Assembly (NCBI RefSeq): GCF_016802725.1
Contig: NC_052667.1
Span: forward strand, 16,042,346 to 16,106,345
Length of the DNA stretch: 64,000 nucleotides
Direction: 5' to 3'
DNA from: Solenopsis invicta
Taxonomy: Eukaryota > Arthropoda > Insecta > Hymenoptera > Formicidae
Under the pieces are notes generated by a model. That model searched no databases. It was not told the DNA's origin and saw nothing but the letters and a program-made list of their open reading frames with translations. Below, piece by piece: positions 10,975 through 21,433 of this stretch. The stretch's first letter is position 1. Every line of letters starts with the position of its first letter. Made by a program: the position numbers and the translations under genes.

Positions 10975-11529
10975 ACGGGAAAACTGCAGCTCAGACGGGT
11001 TGCCAATCAAGAAACACTTTTCTTGTCGCAATATAATGTAAATTTATTGTTGATACTTCTTCTTGTACAGGTATTGCTTATACTTAGATGCCTTCTTATA
11101 ATGGACTGCGGTGCGTGTTACTGTTCTTCTATCGCGTCACGGCTCGATGTATGAGTTACGCACAGCCGCAATGTAACTCTGACGGTTGTTCAAGTTATTC
11201 TCCGCTGTTTTCCGATTTAGAGGCTTTTTTTATCCTCCAATATTGCTAAATTGCAGGTCGACTACACGCTGAATCGGCGGAGGTGCGACTTCCGGCAAAA
11301 GATTATCTTGTCTTCCATCGTTGTCGCGTTTTCGGCACATTTTTTGAAAGAAAGTTTTGAAAGACAATCCGCGCTTTCTGTTACTCTCGCGTTTTCTGCA
11401 AGTTTTTCGAGAGAAAGTCTCGAAAGACGATCCGCGCGTTGCTTTCGCGTTTAGCGAATATTTGCTTAAAAATTAATATGCATAGCAACAAAATCGCTTT
11501 TTGTTGCTATGCACTGGTGTTGGCTTAAG
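10975..11529. other. Unassigned segment inside the R1-clade element
   Basis: This stretch lies where the RT core should be but encodes nothing recognisable. It contains an imperfect direct duplication of about 70 bp (about 11,325-11,390 and 11,391-11,455, around the shared GAAAGACRATCCGCGC) and a 15-bp perfect hairpin at about 11,477-11,511. It may be an insertion or highly diverged sequence. Confidence 0.45.
11477..11511. repeat. Perfect 15-bp hairpin
   Basis: TGCATAGCAACAAAA pairs with its reverse complement across a five-base loop. It lies next to the point where R1-clade coding resumes (about 11,530), so it may mark the end of an inserted element. Confidence 0.6.
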
Positions 11530-12075
11530 CTACAACAACAGGTACTCTTGGAAGCGAGCTGCTTGAATTCTTTCTAGCATTTTACCCTCCTTGTCAAGCA
11601 GACATATAAGACGATACGCCGAGGGAGACGACGATTTATCCTCTTTAAGACGGAGCACCATCTGTGCCTCCTTCCATGTGATGGGAAACCGTGACCTCCA
11701 GGGAACATCTGTTGGACAGATTCCGAAGGCCCTCCACTAGAACTCCCGACACCAGGGCTAGGACCTTTATGGGGATGCTACCAAGCCCCGGAGCGGTTTA
11801 CTTTGCTCGGAGCTTTTTGGCGACTTGCGCGACTCGTCCTTCGAGAGCAGATGCTCCTCTTTCCGTGGGTCGTTTACCAGCAACAGAGAAACACCGAGAT
11901 GAGTTACCACACCTCCTCGCCTTGGGAGCAGGATAGTGACCACTTGCTCAAAAAACTGCTGATCGGGACTTGATCAAGGGATCGCCCGCCTCTCTGTACT
12001 TATATCAATGTTGTAAGGGCGCCTCCCTATCAGCTCCTCTCATGCCCTGGCCTTGGCTTCACCGATGGAAACGTC
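11530..12075 (-). pseudogene. R1-clade ORF2, linker and RT start
   Basis: Minus-strand reading includes SIGEAKARA near 12,065-12,035, FFEQVVTILLP near 11,960-11,925, and the RT finger segment FPITWKEAQMVLRLK...SAYRLICLLDKEGKMLERI (about 11,690-11,560). Stops and frame changes are frequent. The last motif matches the usual W-K-x-A-x-x-V-L-L-x-K...YRPICLLD signature of R1/Jockey-type enzymes. Confidence 0.75.
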
Positions 12076-12415
12076 CCAGTTGCACACAAAATAAATTGGA
12101 CACAGCAAGTTGAATGAAACAGTCACAGTGACAATTGGACACAGTAAGAAACGTATACAGTGACAATCGAACACAGTAAGAAACGAACACAGTGATTATT
12201 GGATACAGTGACAATCGGACACAGTAGTGATTTAAAATTTGGATTTGGGTTGAGTTGGGTTAGAAAAAGGGGCGGGGGAAATCACTAATATTGCTGTGAC
12301 CGATTGTCACTGTGTCCGATTGCTATCACCGTGTGTCCGTTTTTTACTGTGTCCGATTGTCACTGTGTGCGTTTCATTCAACTTGCAGTGTCTAATTTAT
12401 TCTGTACGCAACTGG
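12076..12415. mobile_element. 340-bp fold-back element with internal GACACAGTGACAATC repeats
   Basis: The outer 45 bp (12,076-12,120) match the reverse complement of 12,371-12,415 with few changes; the ends read CCAGTTGC and GCAACTGG. Both arms then carry several copies of a short motif close to GGACACAGTGACAATCG. The centre (about 12,225-12,290) is unique. It splits the R1-clade coding sequence, so it inserted after that element. No ORF. Confidence 0.75.
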
Positions 12416-12630
12416 AATTTACTCTTGCCGATAGCTTGATTGAAGAAGCTTCTTCCTCTCTTTTCACTGCTCCCTTAATTCAGCCGCCGTGGTTTCATTC
12501 CTCACGCGCCTTTTGGCGTAGTTGGTGCAGTATCGCGCCCGATTACAGTCATATCTCAACCGCGCAATTTTGGGTATCCACCAGTATACCGCTCGCCGGG
12601 ATAGGCCACCCACATCCGGGAAAGCATGTA
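12416..12630 (-). pseudogene. R1-clade ORF2 linker, upstream piece
   Basis: Across frame changes the minus strand reads as a diverged YWW-type linker (YTGGYPKLRG or GILVDTQNCAVEI in neighbouring frames), followed by basic residues. This is the region between endonuclease and RT in R1-clade proteins. It continues at 12,075 on the other side of the fold-back element. Confidence 0.55.
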
Positions 12631-12640
12631 CTCTTAATCT

Positions 12641-14142
12641 AACCTAACCTTGAAACCGCCACCAGGCGCGGAAATTAATAAAAATATTTGTAATATACAG
12701 AATCTCGCGCCGCAAATGCAACAGGTGGAAGAGAACGAAACATTGACTGGATCTGTGATATGGAACGCAGAATATAGGCAAATTAAGTCGGGGGCGAATA
12801 GACACAACTTTCCCAAGCGAATGATAGAGAAAAACGGTGACGACAAACTGTGTGATAAAAACGAACACGCCGACAACACAAAACATATCGTCCTATAAAA
12901 GCGCATCAGCACCTGGAAAAACGTCAACTAAGAAGATGATCAACGTGAAAATTTGAGTCAAGCGACAAAAGGGCAACCCATATACGACTGCGCGACGAAG
13001 GAAAGAGCGGCGAAAGTACAAAGCAGCTTGATGCGAGCAGCAATACGCTCATAAAACGTGTTATGTGAATATAATAAATAGGCTAAGAGTGGATATAAGT
13101 ACAATATTATATTTTGTTAATTAATTTTTTTTTTAGTAAGTTTCATTTAAGAAAAAGAGTTCTCTAATTAATTTTCCTTTAAAATATATTTTATACAGCT
13201 AATTAAAATTATAAAACTTAGGCTAAGAACCGAAATAAATGCACGAATGTATGGTACAAATATAAGAACAAATGCATAGATAAAATATAAAAAAAACGCG
13301 GGATAGCGTAACCTACAATTAAGAAGCAACATAATTTCCAGCACCGATTCGTCGCTGGAAGATTCAAGCTGCCGAGCGATTTCGTGCCCAAAGAGGGAGA
13401 ACAGTATAAGAGAGCGCGCGCGGTAAAGGAAGGAGCCTTGTGTGAATAGCAGTTTAGAGAAGAACAGTTACAAAAGACTTTAATATAATCAAACTTGTAC
13501 ATTTTAAACTTAAACTTTTTTTTTCCTTTTTTTTTAAATTTTATGTTATTTTAAAATACAATCGCGAGTATCAGCAAAAGTTTAGTTTATAGAAAGGGCG
13601 AAAAGGACAAGCCGCGAGATTAGACTTGTAGGAGAATATCCGCGGAAAATTATGCGATGTGTGAACAGACTGAGTGTGCGAGTAAACTATAAGATATTTT
13701 TTATAATAAAACAAACAATAAATAAACGATTCAGTGTAAAAACTAATAATAACATATTATAAATTAATACCTGTGCTACAATACCCGTAAAATCCTGATA
13801 AACTAAAAGAGTGACATTAAAGTTAGAGAACACAGAGTATGTTAAGAATCATGTAGCGGATAGCGATCTCGTGAGAGAATCCAGCCAAAACAGAATTGCG
13901 GACGATCCAAGGAGATGATGCAGCCGTTATGGGCAACACAATAATTGCCTGAGGAACAACACGGCCAGGATTACAACCTTCTTGTTTGAAAAGATAAAAG
14001 TGAGTGACAACCGATAGACAAGTAAATTAACGGCTAGCATTCTTGGATACTTGTAATTTTGACCAAGATATTTGCATGTCCGGCTACAACCTAACCTAAC
14101 CTAATCTTGCAACCGCGGGTATCCGACCGCTTTACATCCCGA
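12641..14142. other. Non-coding spacer with TATA-like sites
   Basis: About 1.5 kb without a supported gene. TATAAAA occurs near 12,893 and GTATAAGAG near 13,405. The latter sits in a GC-rich patch that could be an old LTR promoter. A short CCTAA run (CTAACCTAACCTAA, about 14,090-14,103) lies before the next element. These are observations only. Confidence 0.5.
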
Positions 14143-15859
14143 CACCCCCCCCCCTCGATGGTGACCCACCTTGACGTGGTGAGGGGGCTCCCTCTTCCTC
14201 GAGTCGCCTTTGGGCAAGGAGAGGCTGAGGGTCTAAGAGGTCACCGGAAAGACACCTGCCTTCCTCCAGAAGGCAGTTGCGGTGCCCAAGGCGTCTTTGG
14301 CGCGGCGGGCACAAGAGACAGAGGGGCTGGTGATTCCCGTGTCTGGAGACGGTGTCGTTTTCACGGCTCGCGTCCTGGCACGGGGAAAGCTGGCTCTTCA
14401 AAGGGTAGGACGGGCCGGCGAAATCTCAGTGTTACCGAACCCGCCGGGCTGGGCCGTCTCCGGGCCGCCTGGACGTATTCCAGGGCTTAGGGTCGGAGCG
14501 GCGTGGGACGTCCTGGCGCGTGCACCGTGGGAAACTTTCCTCAATGCATCGGGCCAGGACTGCTCTCGGGCCGCTCGGACATTTCCGAGGCAGGGCCGAA
14601 GGCGTGTGCGTTAAACGGCGAGGCGTTTCTGTGAAGGGACTTCAGTCCCGGAACGGAGCGCCCTGCCGTCGAGCAAAACAGACGGGCCGCTGGGACCCCG
14701 GTTTACCGGACCTAGCGGGCTGGGCCGTCTCCGGGCCGCTTGGAATTATTCCGGGGCTGGGTCGGAACGGCGAAGGACGGTCCAGCGCGTGCCTTGTGGG
14801 AAACTCTCCCCGAGGTTGCGGGCTGGACTGGCCCTGGGGCCGCTTGGAAGTTTGAGGCGGAGCCCAGGGCGAGGATGGTCTGGCCTGGCACTCTGCGACG
14901 ACGTCCCTTCCGAAGCGGGTGTCGGGCCGGTGTTATGGTCCCTCCAGGGGATTGCGATCCCTTGGATGGACCTGCCGGTCGCCACGGCGGTTAGGGTGCG
15001 GAAGGGGCGCCGCTTCCGTTAGCCGACCCGTCCGTTGGGGCCCCCCGGGTGGCACCACCCGTGACGGTGCCTCCGCTGTCGGAGGCGGGAGACCCCTGAA
15101 AACCCATATGGGGCAAGCCCTTCATATGGCTCCTTCATATGGGGCTGGAGGCCTGCGCTCCGGATGTCACATTCCCGGAGCTCGCGCCATAAGCCGACCC
15201 CCCGGGAGTACCCGGGGCACCTTTTCTCCTTATTGGGGGGGAGTGGGAGATACGCCGGTCGGTGCAGCCGTCACGGAGAGTGGGATCTTTACATTTATGG
15301 ACTCTACTTTAAATCACGAGGAGGGCAGTGCGTTGACGGATGCACAAATGGGTGGTATTTCGAGGGGGATGAGATCCTCATCCCTCCCGAAGCAAAAAGG
15401 GAATGACATCTCCCCCGCCGAGGGGAGAGACGCCTCTCAATACGTAAGAGGATCTAGCACCAGGGCCGGTGGGCTGGAGCTATTCAGCCCAACCGGCTCC
15501 AAAGGTGTTGGAGACGTGACGCTGCCGCCTCCGCTCAACGAGCGGGAGTTTTCTCCCCTAAAAAGGAAACAAGTGGGAGACGGCATCCTCAAAAAGGCGC
15601 CGATCGTCGCCCTCCAAAGGTGCAATGTGATGAAGTAGGCTGGCCCCGGCCCTAACAAGTCGAGCCCGGCCTTCACCAAGAGAAGACCTACAGATGCTCG
15701 GAGTTACACGGAGATCACGTACGTGACTCCGAATACCTCCAGGGCCTCCTCCAGGACCGCCTCCCCGGCCTCCGTCCACTTGCCCTCGGACGGGCGGGGA
15801 GTGCTAGCAAAAGGCCGCACAGGAGGGCTGAAGAGATTACAAAGGAGTTCATAGTCTCT
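14143..15859 (+). other. 5' UTR of R1-A
   Basis: About 1.7 kb of GC-rich leader starting just after a run of C with GGTGACCCACC. A reverse-complement copy of most of it lies at 54,890-56,235, which shows that it belongs to the element. It holds imperfect internal repeats (GGGCCGTCTCCGGGCCGC occurs twice, near 14,450 and 14,726). The open frames in it are not conserved between copies, and I treat them as chance. Confidence 0.7.
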
Positions 15860-18221
15860 TTGAAGTCAAAAGAGGAGCCCCCCCCCCGCAAGAGCAGGGG
15901 AAGACCGGCGACTGACCCTTCACACAAGGGTCAGTCCGCGGCAGAGGCGATGGCTCGCTGTGGCAAGGCCGAGAAGGCCAAACAATTAAAAAGAGATCAT
16001 AGGGCTATCCTTGACCCTGAAGTGTTACCTTCATCGGCCCCTGCGAAAAGGGCCAACCAACAGGCTATAGAGCTGGCTATCGAGTATTATAGCCAGCCCA
16101 TAGCCGTAGTGGCGGTGGCTGCCACCCAAGGGCTATCAATGATAGCCAAGTTGGTGGAGAGATCCTACAATATCCAGGGCCCCATAAGACGGGACCTCTG
16201 AAAGGCCTTCTCCGTCCTCTCCGCCGGGCTAGCATCCATTGTGGGACGGAGGGAGGGCGAGTCAGGAATTGGGATCGGTGGAGACCACTCCCTGGAGAGG
16301 GCCAGAACGGAGTGGATGGAAGAAAAGAGGAGGCTCGAGGGAGACTTAGAAAGGCTCAGAGCCAGAAACGCCCTTCTCGAGCTCCAAGCTGGACCAAGCA
16401 CCAGCACAGGTCATGGCCTGGCCCTAGCGCCACCTAGAGCCGACTTAGGCCCTCCGAACCACGTCGAGACCGAGGATGGTGAAAGTACCATCTCTGTCTG
16501 TCTCGAATGGTCGGGGGACATGGAGTGGGCTGCTCTCGAGACCACCCACAGACGGGACGCTGAAATGGACGCAGGGGCGGCACACCAGGCCCTGCCTAAT
16601 AACAACGAATTTCCCCCTCTGGGATCAGAGCCCAGAGGGAGGAAAAAGAAAAAAGGCAAGAAAAAAGTGAAGCCGACCTTGGAGGAACTGTACCTCCCTA
16701 TATTCGCGCCATCACTCAGGGGGGTTCAGCGACAGCTGAATCCCCTCTCCGGTGCGGCGGATAGGATGGTAGCGTCGACCACCCCCTCCAAGGAAGCACC
16801 AAATACCGGTGCTGCCAGACCGGCAGCTTCCCCCGCCAAGGCGGGAGCCGGGGAGACCACGATGGAAGAGAGAGTCCAGACCATCTTGGCCAGGATTCTC
16901 CTCTCCATTTTGGAGGAGTTGAGAATCCCCCCCGGGAACGGTCAGGCGACCGGGGGCCATACGCCCCCCGCCGCCCTTGGGAGTAACGTCGGCGCCCGAG
17001 GAGTAATCGCGGCGCAACACCGGGAGCGCCCTGTCAGGCCCTCCCATGAGATGCCGCCTCCTCCCCCTCCACCAGCTAGGTCCGCCCCCTATGCCGTGGG
17101 CACGGATGGCCCCCTGGAGCAACCATGGAACATAGTCTCCAGGGCGGTCAAAAAGAAGGCTGCTCAGGCGGTTAAGGGAGCGACGAAGGCCCCTCCCAAG
17201 AACCCTCCTGCCCCGACAGAGGCCTCCAGAAAGGGGGCGGGAGGCCCGAAGGGGAGGAAAAAACGTGGTCCTGGTAAGTTGGGGTCGGGTGCGCCCGGCG
17301 CAGGGGAAGGCAAAGATCCCCAAAATTAGGCCACCGACAACGGCTGTCGTAACCATCACGTGCGCCGAACCGGGAGCATACGCTGAGGTTCTCAAGACCG
17401 CGAGCAAGAAAGTCAATTTTTCCTCCATCGGGATTGAGGACCTGCGGCCCCGAAGGGCTGTGACGGGAGCCCTGATCCTTGAGGTCAAGAGCGCCGACAA
17501 CGGCACCCTGGCCGAGGGTATCAGGGCGGCTCTTGTGGACAGAGACAACGTTAAGGTCGCCCGACCGTCTAACGCGGTCAAGCTCCGCATCTCTGGCCTG
17601 GACGACTCGGTCACCTCGAGTGAGGTGGCTGAGGTCCTGGGAGCCATGGGCGGATGCTCCCCCCACGACATCAAAGTGGGGGAGATCCGGGTGGCTCCCA
17701 ACGGGCTGGGCACTTGTTGGGTGCGTTGCCCCGCGAAGGTGAGCAAGACAGCCGTGGCCACCCCCCGAATCAGGGTGGGTTAGTCAAGCTGTCAAGCGGT
17801 GCTACTTCCTCCGCGGGGATTGCAGTGCCACAGGTGCCTGGCCTCTGGACACGTCCAGGCCAAGTGCAGCAGCCGGGTCGACAGATCCGGCTGCTGTTAC
17901 AGGTGTGGCATTGACCATCTGGCTAATGCCTGCACGGAAAAGGTGGGTTGCCCGGTCTGTAAAGACGCGGGCAAGCCCGCCGAACATAGAATCGGGGCAA
18001 AAGGGTGCCTGGCGAATAAACCTCAAAACGCACCCCAGAGCACGGGAGGCCGCAAAGAGGGAGGGTCAACCACAACCTCGACCCTACCTCAGATCCCGGC
18101 CCTCGAGGTAAACCCTCCTCTCCCGCAAAGAAAGAGGAACATTAGAAACAAAAGCGCAGCCAACTGCGTGGAGATGAAGGAGGTGGAGGAGCCTCAGAAG
18201 CAACCTCAAAATGCCCCTTAG
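15860..18221 (+). pseudogene. R1-A ORF1, gag-like nucleic-acid-binding protein
   Basis: Reading order: a basic N-terminal part (15,860-16,201, KRDHRAILDPE); in-frame TGA at 16,199; a coiled-coil-like segment (WMEEKRRLEGDLERLRA near 16,310-16,370); a Lys-rich stretch; a frame change near 17,270; a conserved domain TYAEVLK-like (AYAEVLKTASKKVNF, about 17,380-17,420); an in-frame TAG at 17,781; then three zinc knuckles (CHRCLASGHVQAKC, CYRCGIDHLANAC, CPVCKDAG...H...C, 17,826-18,010). The protein would coat element RNA. The minus copy at 52,788-53,851 and the piece at 59,432-59,662 are clear relatives. Its end overlaps the ORF2 start by 11 bases. Confidence 0.85.
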
Positions 18222-19455
18222 GCTCCTCCAAGCCAACCTCAACCACGCCAGGGCTGCACAAGACATGCTTGTGCAGTGCCTAGCGGAGGGGGGTGGCAAG
18301 CTGGCCATCGTCGCCGATCCGTACAGGATCCCCGAGGGTAACCCCAACTGGATTGGAAACTCATTGGGGAAGGTGGCGATGATCAGCCAATACGTTGCGG
18401 GCGCTCCGCCGATGATCCCAGTATCGGCGGGAGAGGGCTTCGTAATGGTTGAGTACGGACCCATCGATGTCCTGGGCTGTTACTTCCCCCCTAGCTTGGA
18501 CAGGGGGGAGTTCAAGGCGGCCCTAGATGGCATGGAGAGCGACATCCTTAGTCGCTCTCCCAGGCCAGTCGTTATGGGGGGGGGGACCTCAATGCCCACG
18601 CTGTGGATTGGGGCTCCCCTCGCACCGACACCAGGGGCCGCCTGGCCCGGGACTTTGCGGCGGGGCTTGGCCTGGTACTCTTAAACCGGGGCCGAGTCAG
18701 TACCTTCGTGGGGGGCAGGGGGAGTCCATCGTCGATGTTACATGGGCTTCCCCCAGTGCCCTAAATAGGGTAAAGGGATGGAGGGTGAAGACCGGCTCCT
18801 TGGGAGAGACGTCTGATCATAGACTCATCTCCAAGGAGCTGGTCCCCCCGCGGAGGTACGTGAACAACACCGCCGCAAACGAGAGGAAAAACAATGGGTC
18901 CTCAGGAAACTCGACCCTGAAACCCTCGAGGTGAGCCTCCTTGCCTCCGCATGACCGGAGGAAAGGGCCGACGTCGGAGCCGAGGAAGAGGCGGAGCGTC
19001 TTTGTGACATGATGTCGCTGGCGTGCGACGCCTCCATGCCCCGCAGCAGACTTATGGCGCGTCGTGCTGCCTACTGGTGGTCCGCGGACCTGGCCCGACT
19101 CAGACAGGCCGCCGTGGCCGCCAGGCGGGCGCACACGCGCGCCAAGCGGCGGGGCATAAAGGAAGCGCTGAATCGCGCTGCAGCGGTCCTCAGAAAGGCC
19201 AGGAAAGCCCTGAGGACCGCTATAGCACGGGCGAAGGCCGCGGCCTGGGAGGACTTACTCTCCGAGTTGGATCGCAACCCGTGAGGGAGGCCCTATCAAA
19301 TCGTGATAAAGAGACTCCGCCCATGGACGCCTCCAATCTCGGAGACGCTGGACCTCCGGTTCCTTGGAGAGGTGGTGGACACGTTATTCCCCACCAGGGA
19401 AAGGGACATCCCGGAAAAAGCCGACCCTCCCCCGGGATAGTCCGTGGAACTATGG
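18211..19455 (+). pseudogene. R1-A ORF2, endonuclease and linker only
   Basis: Starts MPLRLLQANLNHARAAQDML, the usual N-terminus of an R1-clade apurinic-type endonuclease (Asn and Glu metal-site region). It continues to a run of ten G at 18,576-18,585 where the frame is lost (expected GDLN motif), and resumes with SDH (TSDHRLI, about 18,811-18,830). The linker follows: AAYWWSADLARLRQ (about 19,066-19,110), basic helix, then GRPY. The RT domain that should follow is absent. The ATG overlaps the ORF1 stop, a common arrangement allowing coupled translation. Confidence 0.85.
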
Positions 19456-20109
19456 AGGGAAGACCGTGGCGCATGCACTGCTGTAGGTTGCGGTAGTGAA
19501 TGACGTACCGTTCTTTTTTGCAAATTGTCGCAAGCACTGGTGTTTCTCCTCTCGCTTGCCGGGCGGTTCGCGTATCAGACAGAAGGGTAGATCGGTGTGC
19601 GCGTTGTGAAGGTGTTGCCGATACTCGAGGTCGACTAAGGATATAGCCTGTTGATGATTCGAACGCAATTGATGATACGTCAAAATTTGTTACGTCGTTG
19701 ACCCATTGCAAACTTTCATAGGGTAAAAATTGACACATTGCTCATCCGTACAAGTTATTTGCATCGAAGTACATTAAGTATGACAATGGTTTCAATGGTT
19801 TCAATACTGCATGTATTTGTTGTTAGTTTGTGCATATCTACCAGAACATTGACTTAAACCGCCGCGTATACCGCGTTTTATAAACATAACCATGTCAATG
19901 TCCGTAAGCAGTTCAAAAGTAATTTATGTATATTTTAATATAGCGTCCCACATGTATCCTGAGAAAGTATAATAATGTGCACGATCGAGACTGTAACTTT
20001 TGAAACATTTGTCGCGGAAATTTTCAAAAATGTCTGCTAACAACAAAACATCAATTTTGAGGTATAAATCGCTATATTCACCTAGCGTTCGAACGAAGAA
20101 CTGTTGCCA

Positions 20110-20111
20110 TA
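20110..20111. repeat. TA target-site duplication (left) of mariner
   Basis: TA directly outside the left TIR, matched by TA at 21,434-21,435. It lies within the polymerase B remnant. Confidence 0.9.
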
Positions 20112-20143
20112 CGAGGTGTGTTCAAAAAGTATCGCGAATTTTG
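20112..20143 (+). repeat. Left TIR of mariner
   Basis: 32 bp, identical by eye to the reverse complement of 21,402-21,433. It is the transposase binding and cleavage site. Confidence 0.92.
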
Positions 20144-20317
20144 AATTTTCGCGGGTTACGTATATTCGAATTTCGATCTTTTTGTGGCGTTATGTTGGTA
20201 CTCATGTCTCTCACTTATGCCGACAAGTTCGGCCATTTTGACTGTTCACTTAATTGTTGACAGCTGCTTTGCTTGCACGTGTTTTGGATCGTCTTCGATT
20301 TTTACCTATTCAAAAAA

Positions 20318-21379
20318 ATGGATCAAAGAACCTGTATCAAATTTTGTGTGAAAAACGAAATTAAGTGCGCGGATGCATTCCGAATGTTGACTGTGGCATA
20401 CGGAGAAGCTACCTTGGACCGAAGCAACGTTTATCGGTGGTACAAAATGTTCTCAGAAGGCCGAGAAGATGTGAACGACGAAGAGCGTGCCGGACGCCCG
20501 AGCACTTCAACAACAGACGAAAAAATTAATGAAGTGGAGAAAATGGTATTGGCCAATCGTCGAATCACCGTTAGAGAAGTTGCTGAGGACCTAAACATAT
20601 CGATTGGCTCGTGCCATTCGATTTTTATCAATGATTTGGGCATGAGACGGGTCGCCGCGAAATTCGTACCAAAATTGCTCAATTGCGACCAAAAACAGCA
20701 TCGCATGAACATTGCTAATGAGATGTTGGACTCTGTCCGCGACGACCCAAATTTGCTCCAGAGGGTCATAACTGGTGACGAATCGTGGGTTTATGGTTAT
20801 GACGTGGAAACCAAAGCTCAATCATCTCAATGGAAGCTGCCGCACGAACCAAGACCGAAAAAAGCGCGCCAAGTTCGGTCGAATGTGAAAGTTTTGCTGA
20901 CAGTTTTCTTCGATTGCAGGGGCGTGGTGCATCATGAGTTCTTGCCACAGGGTAGAACGGTCAATAAGGAATATTACCTGCAAGTTATGCGCAATTTGCG
21001 CGAAGCAATCCGCCAGAAACGCCCGGATTTGTGGAAGAACAAAAATTGGCTTTTGCACCACGATAACGCCCCTGCTCACACATCGTTGCTTGTGCGCGAC
21101 TTTTTGGCCAAAAACAACACACTAATGATGCCGCAGCCACTGTATTCCCCAGATCTGGCCCCCTGTGACTTTTTCTTATTCCCTAAACTGAAGAGGCCCA
21201 TGAAAGGACGACGTTACGCTACGCTTGACGTGATAAAGACGGCATCGAAGGAGGAGCTGAACAAGATAAAAAAAAATGATTTTTTGAAGTGCTTCGAAGA
21301 TTGGAAAAACCGTTGGCACAAGTGTATAATATCTCATGGGGATTACTTTGAAGGGGACAAAATAGATATTCATGAATAA
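20318..21379 (+). CDS. Mariner transposase, full length
   Basis: 353 residues from the ATG at 20,318 (MDQRTCIKFC); an upstream in-frame ATG at 20,273 adds 15 hydrophobic residues unlike mariner N-termini, so I prefer the inner start. Residues 1-110 form the paired helix-turn-helix DNA-binding region (VYRWYKMFSEGRE, then VREVAEDLNISIGS). The catalytic triad is DD34D: Asp154 in TGDESW, Asp249 in HHDNAPAH, Asp284 in LAPCDFFLF. The enzyme cuts both ends of the element and pastes it at a TA. No stop or frameshift. No intron signs. It runs up to 54 bp before the right end. Confidence 0.95.
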   Translation: MDQRTCIKFCVKNEIKCADAFRMLTVAYGEATLDRSNVYRWYKMFSEGREDVNDEERAGRPSTSTTDEKINEVEKMVLANRRITVREVAEDLNISIGSCHSIFINDLGMRRVAAKFVPKLLNCDQKQHRMNIANEMLDSVRDDPNLLQRVITGDESWVYGYDVETKAQSSQWKLPHEPRPKKARQVRSNVKVLLTVFFDCRGVVHHEFLPQGRTVNKEYYLQVMRNLREAIRQKRPDLWKNKNWLLHHDNAPAHTSLLVRDFLAKNNTLMMPQPLYSPDLAPCDFFLFPKLKRPMKGRRYATLDVIKTASKEELNKIKKNDFLKCFEDWKNRWHKCIISHGDYFEGDKIDIHE

Positions 21380-21401
21380 ATAAATAATTTTTGAAAAAAC
21401 A

Positions 21402-21433
21402 CAAAATTCGCGATACTTTTTGAACACACCTCG
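21402..21433 (-). repeat. Right TIR of mariner
   Basis: Reverse complement of the left TIR, followed by TA at 21,434-21,435. Confidence 0.92.

Larger units (their letters stand above)
9482..12640 (-). mobile_element. Decayed R1-clade non-LTR element, interrupted
   Basis: On the minus strand the order is endonuclease-RT linker (12,630-12,416 and 12,075-11,990), RT start (about 11,720-11,540), a non-matching interior (about 10,975-11,530), RT C-terminal half with zinc knuckle (10,927-10,154), a 3' UTR, and a short A-tract at its end (T-run on plus, about 9483-9490). A 340-bp fold-back element sits inside (12,076-12,415). The RT core is missing or replaced. This sequence is only distantly similar to the R1-A family elsewhere in the window. 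Confidence 0.75.
14143..19455 (+). mobile_element. R1-clade non-LTR element (R1-A), 5' half retained, 3' half lost
   Basis: The copy has a long 5' UTR, ORF1 (gag-like, zinc knuckles) and ORF2 up to the endonuclease-RT linker. It then stops abruptly at about 19,455 against polymerase B sequence. The RT, 3' UTR and A-tail are absent. Loss of the 3' end is unusual, because 5' truncation is the rule for these elements, so a later deletion or rearrangement is likely. The same family recurs at 23,515-24,711 and throughout 50,743-60,608. Confidence 0.85.
20112..21433 (+). mobile_element. Intact mariner transposon, 1322 bp
   Basis: The ends carry 32-bp inverted repeats (20,112-20,143 and 21,402-21,433, starting CGAGGTGTGTTCAAAAAG) that match fully by eye and are flanked by TA. 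One uninterrupted transposase gene fills the element. The length is typical for mariner. It is inserted into the old polymerase B remnant. With perfect TIRs and an open ORF it is the only element here that looks able to move by itself. Confidence 0.95.

Noticed and set aside
14090..14103. Telomere or telomere-targeted insertion
   Set aside because: Only about three CCTAA units, too short for telomeric DNA, and no R1-type junction in them.
14107..15638. Several 80-240-residue ORFs in the R1-A leader
   Set aside because: The reverse copy at 54,890-56,235 does not keep these frames. High GC makes stops rare.
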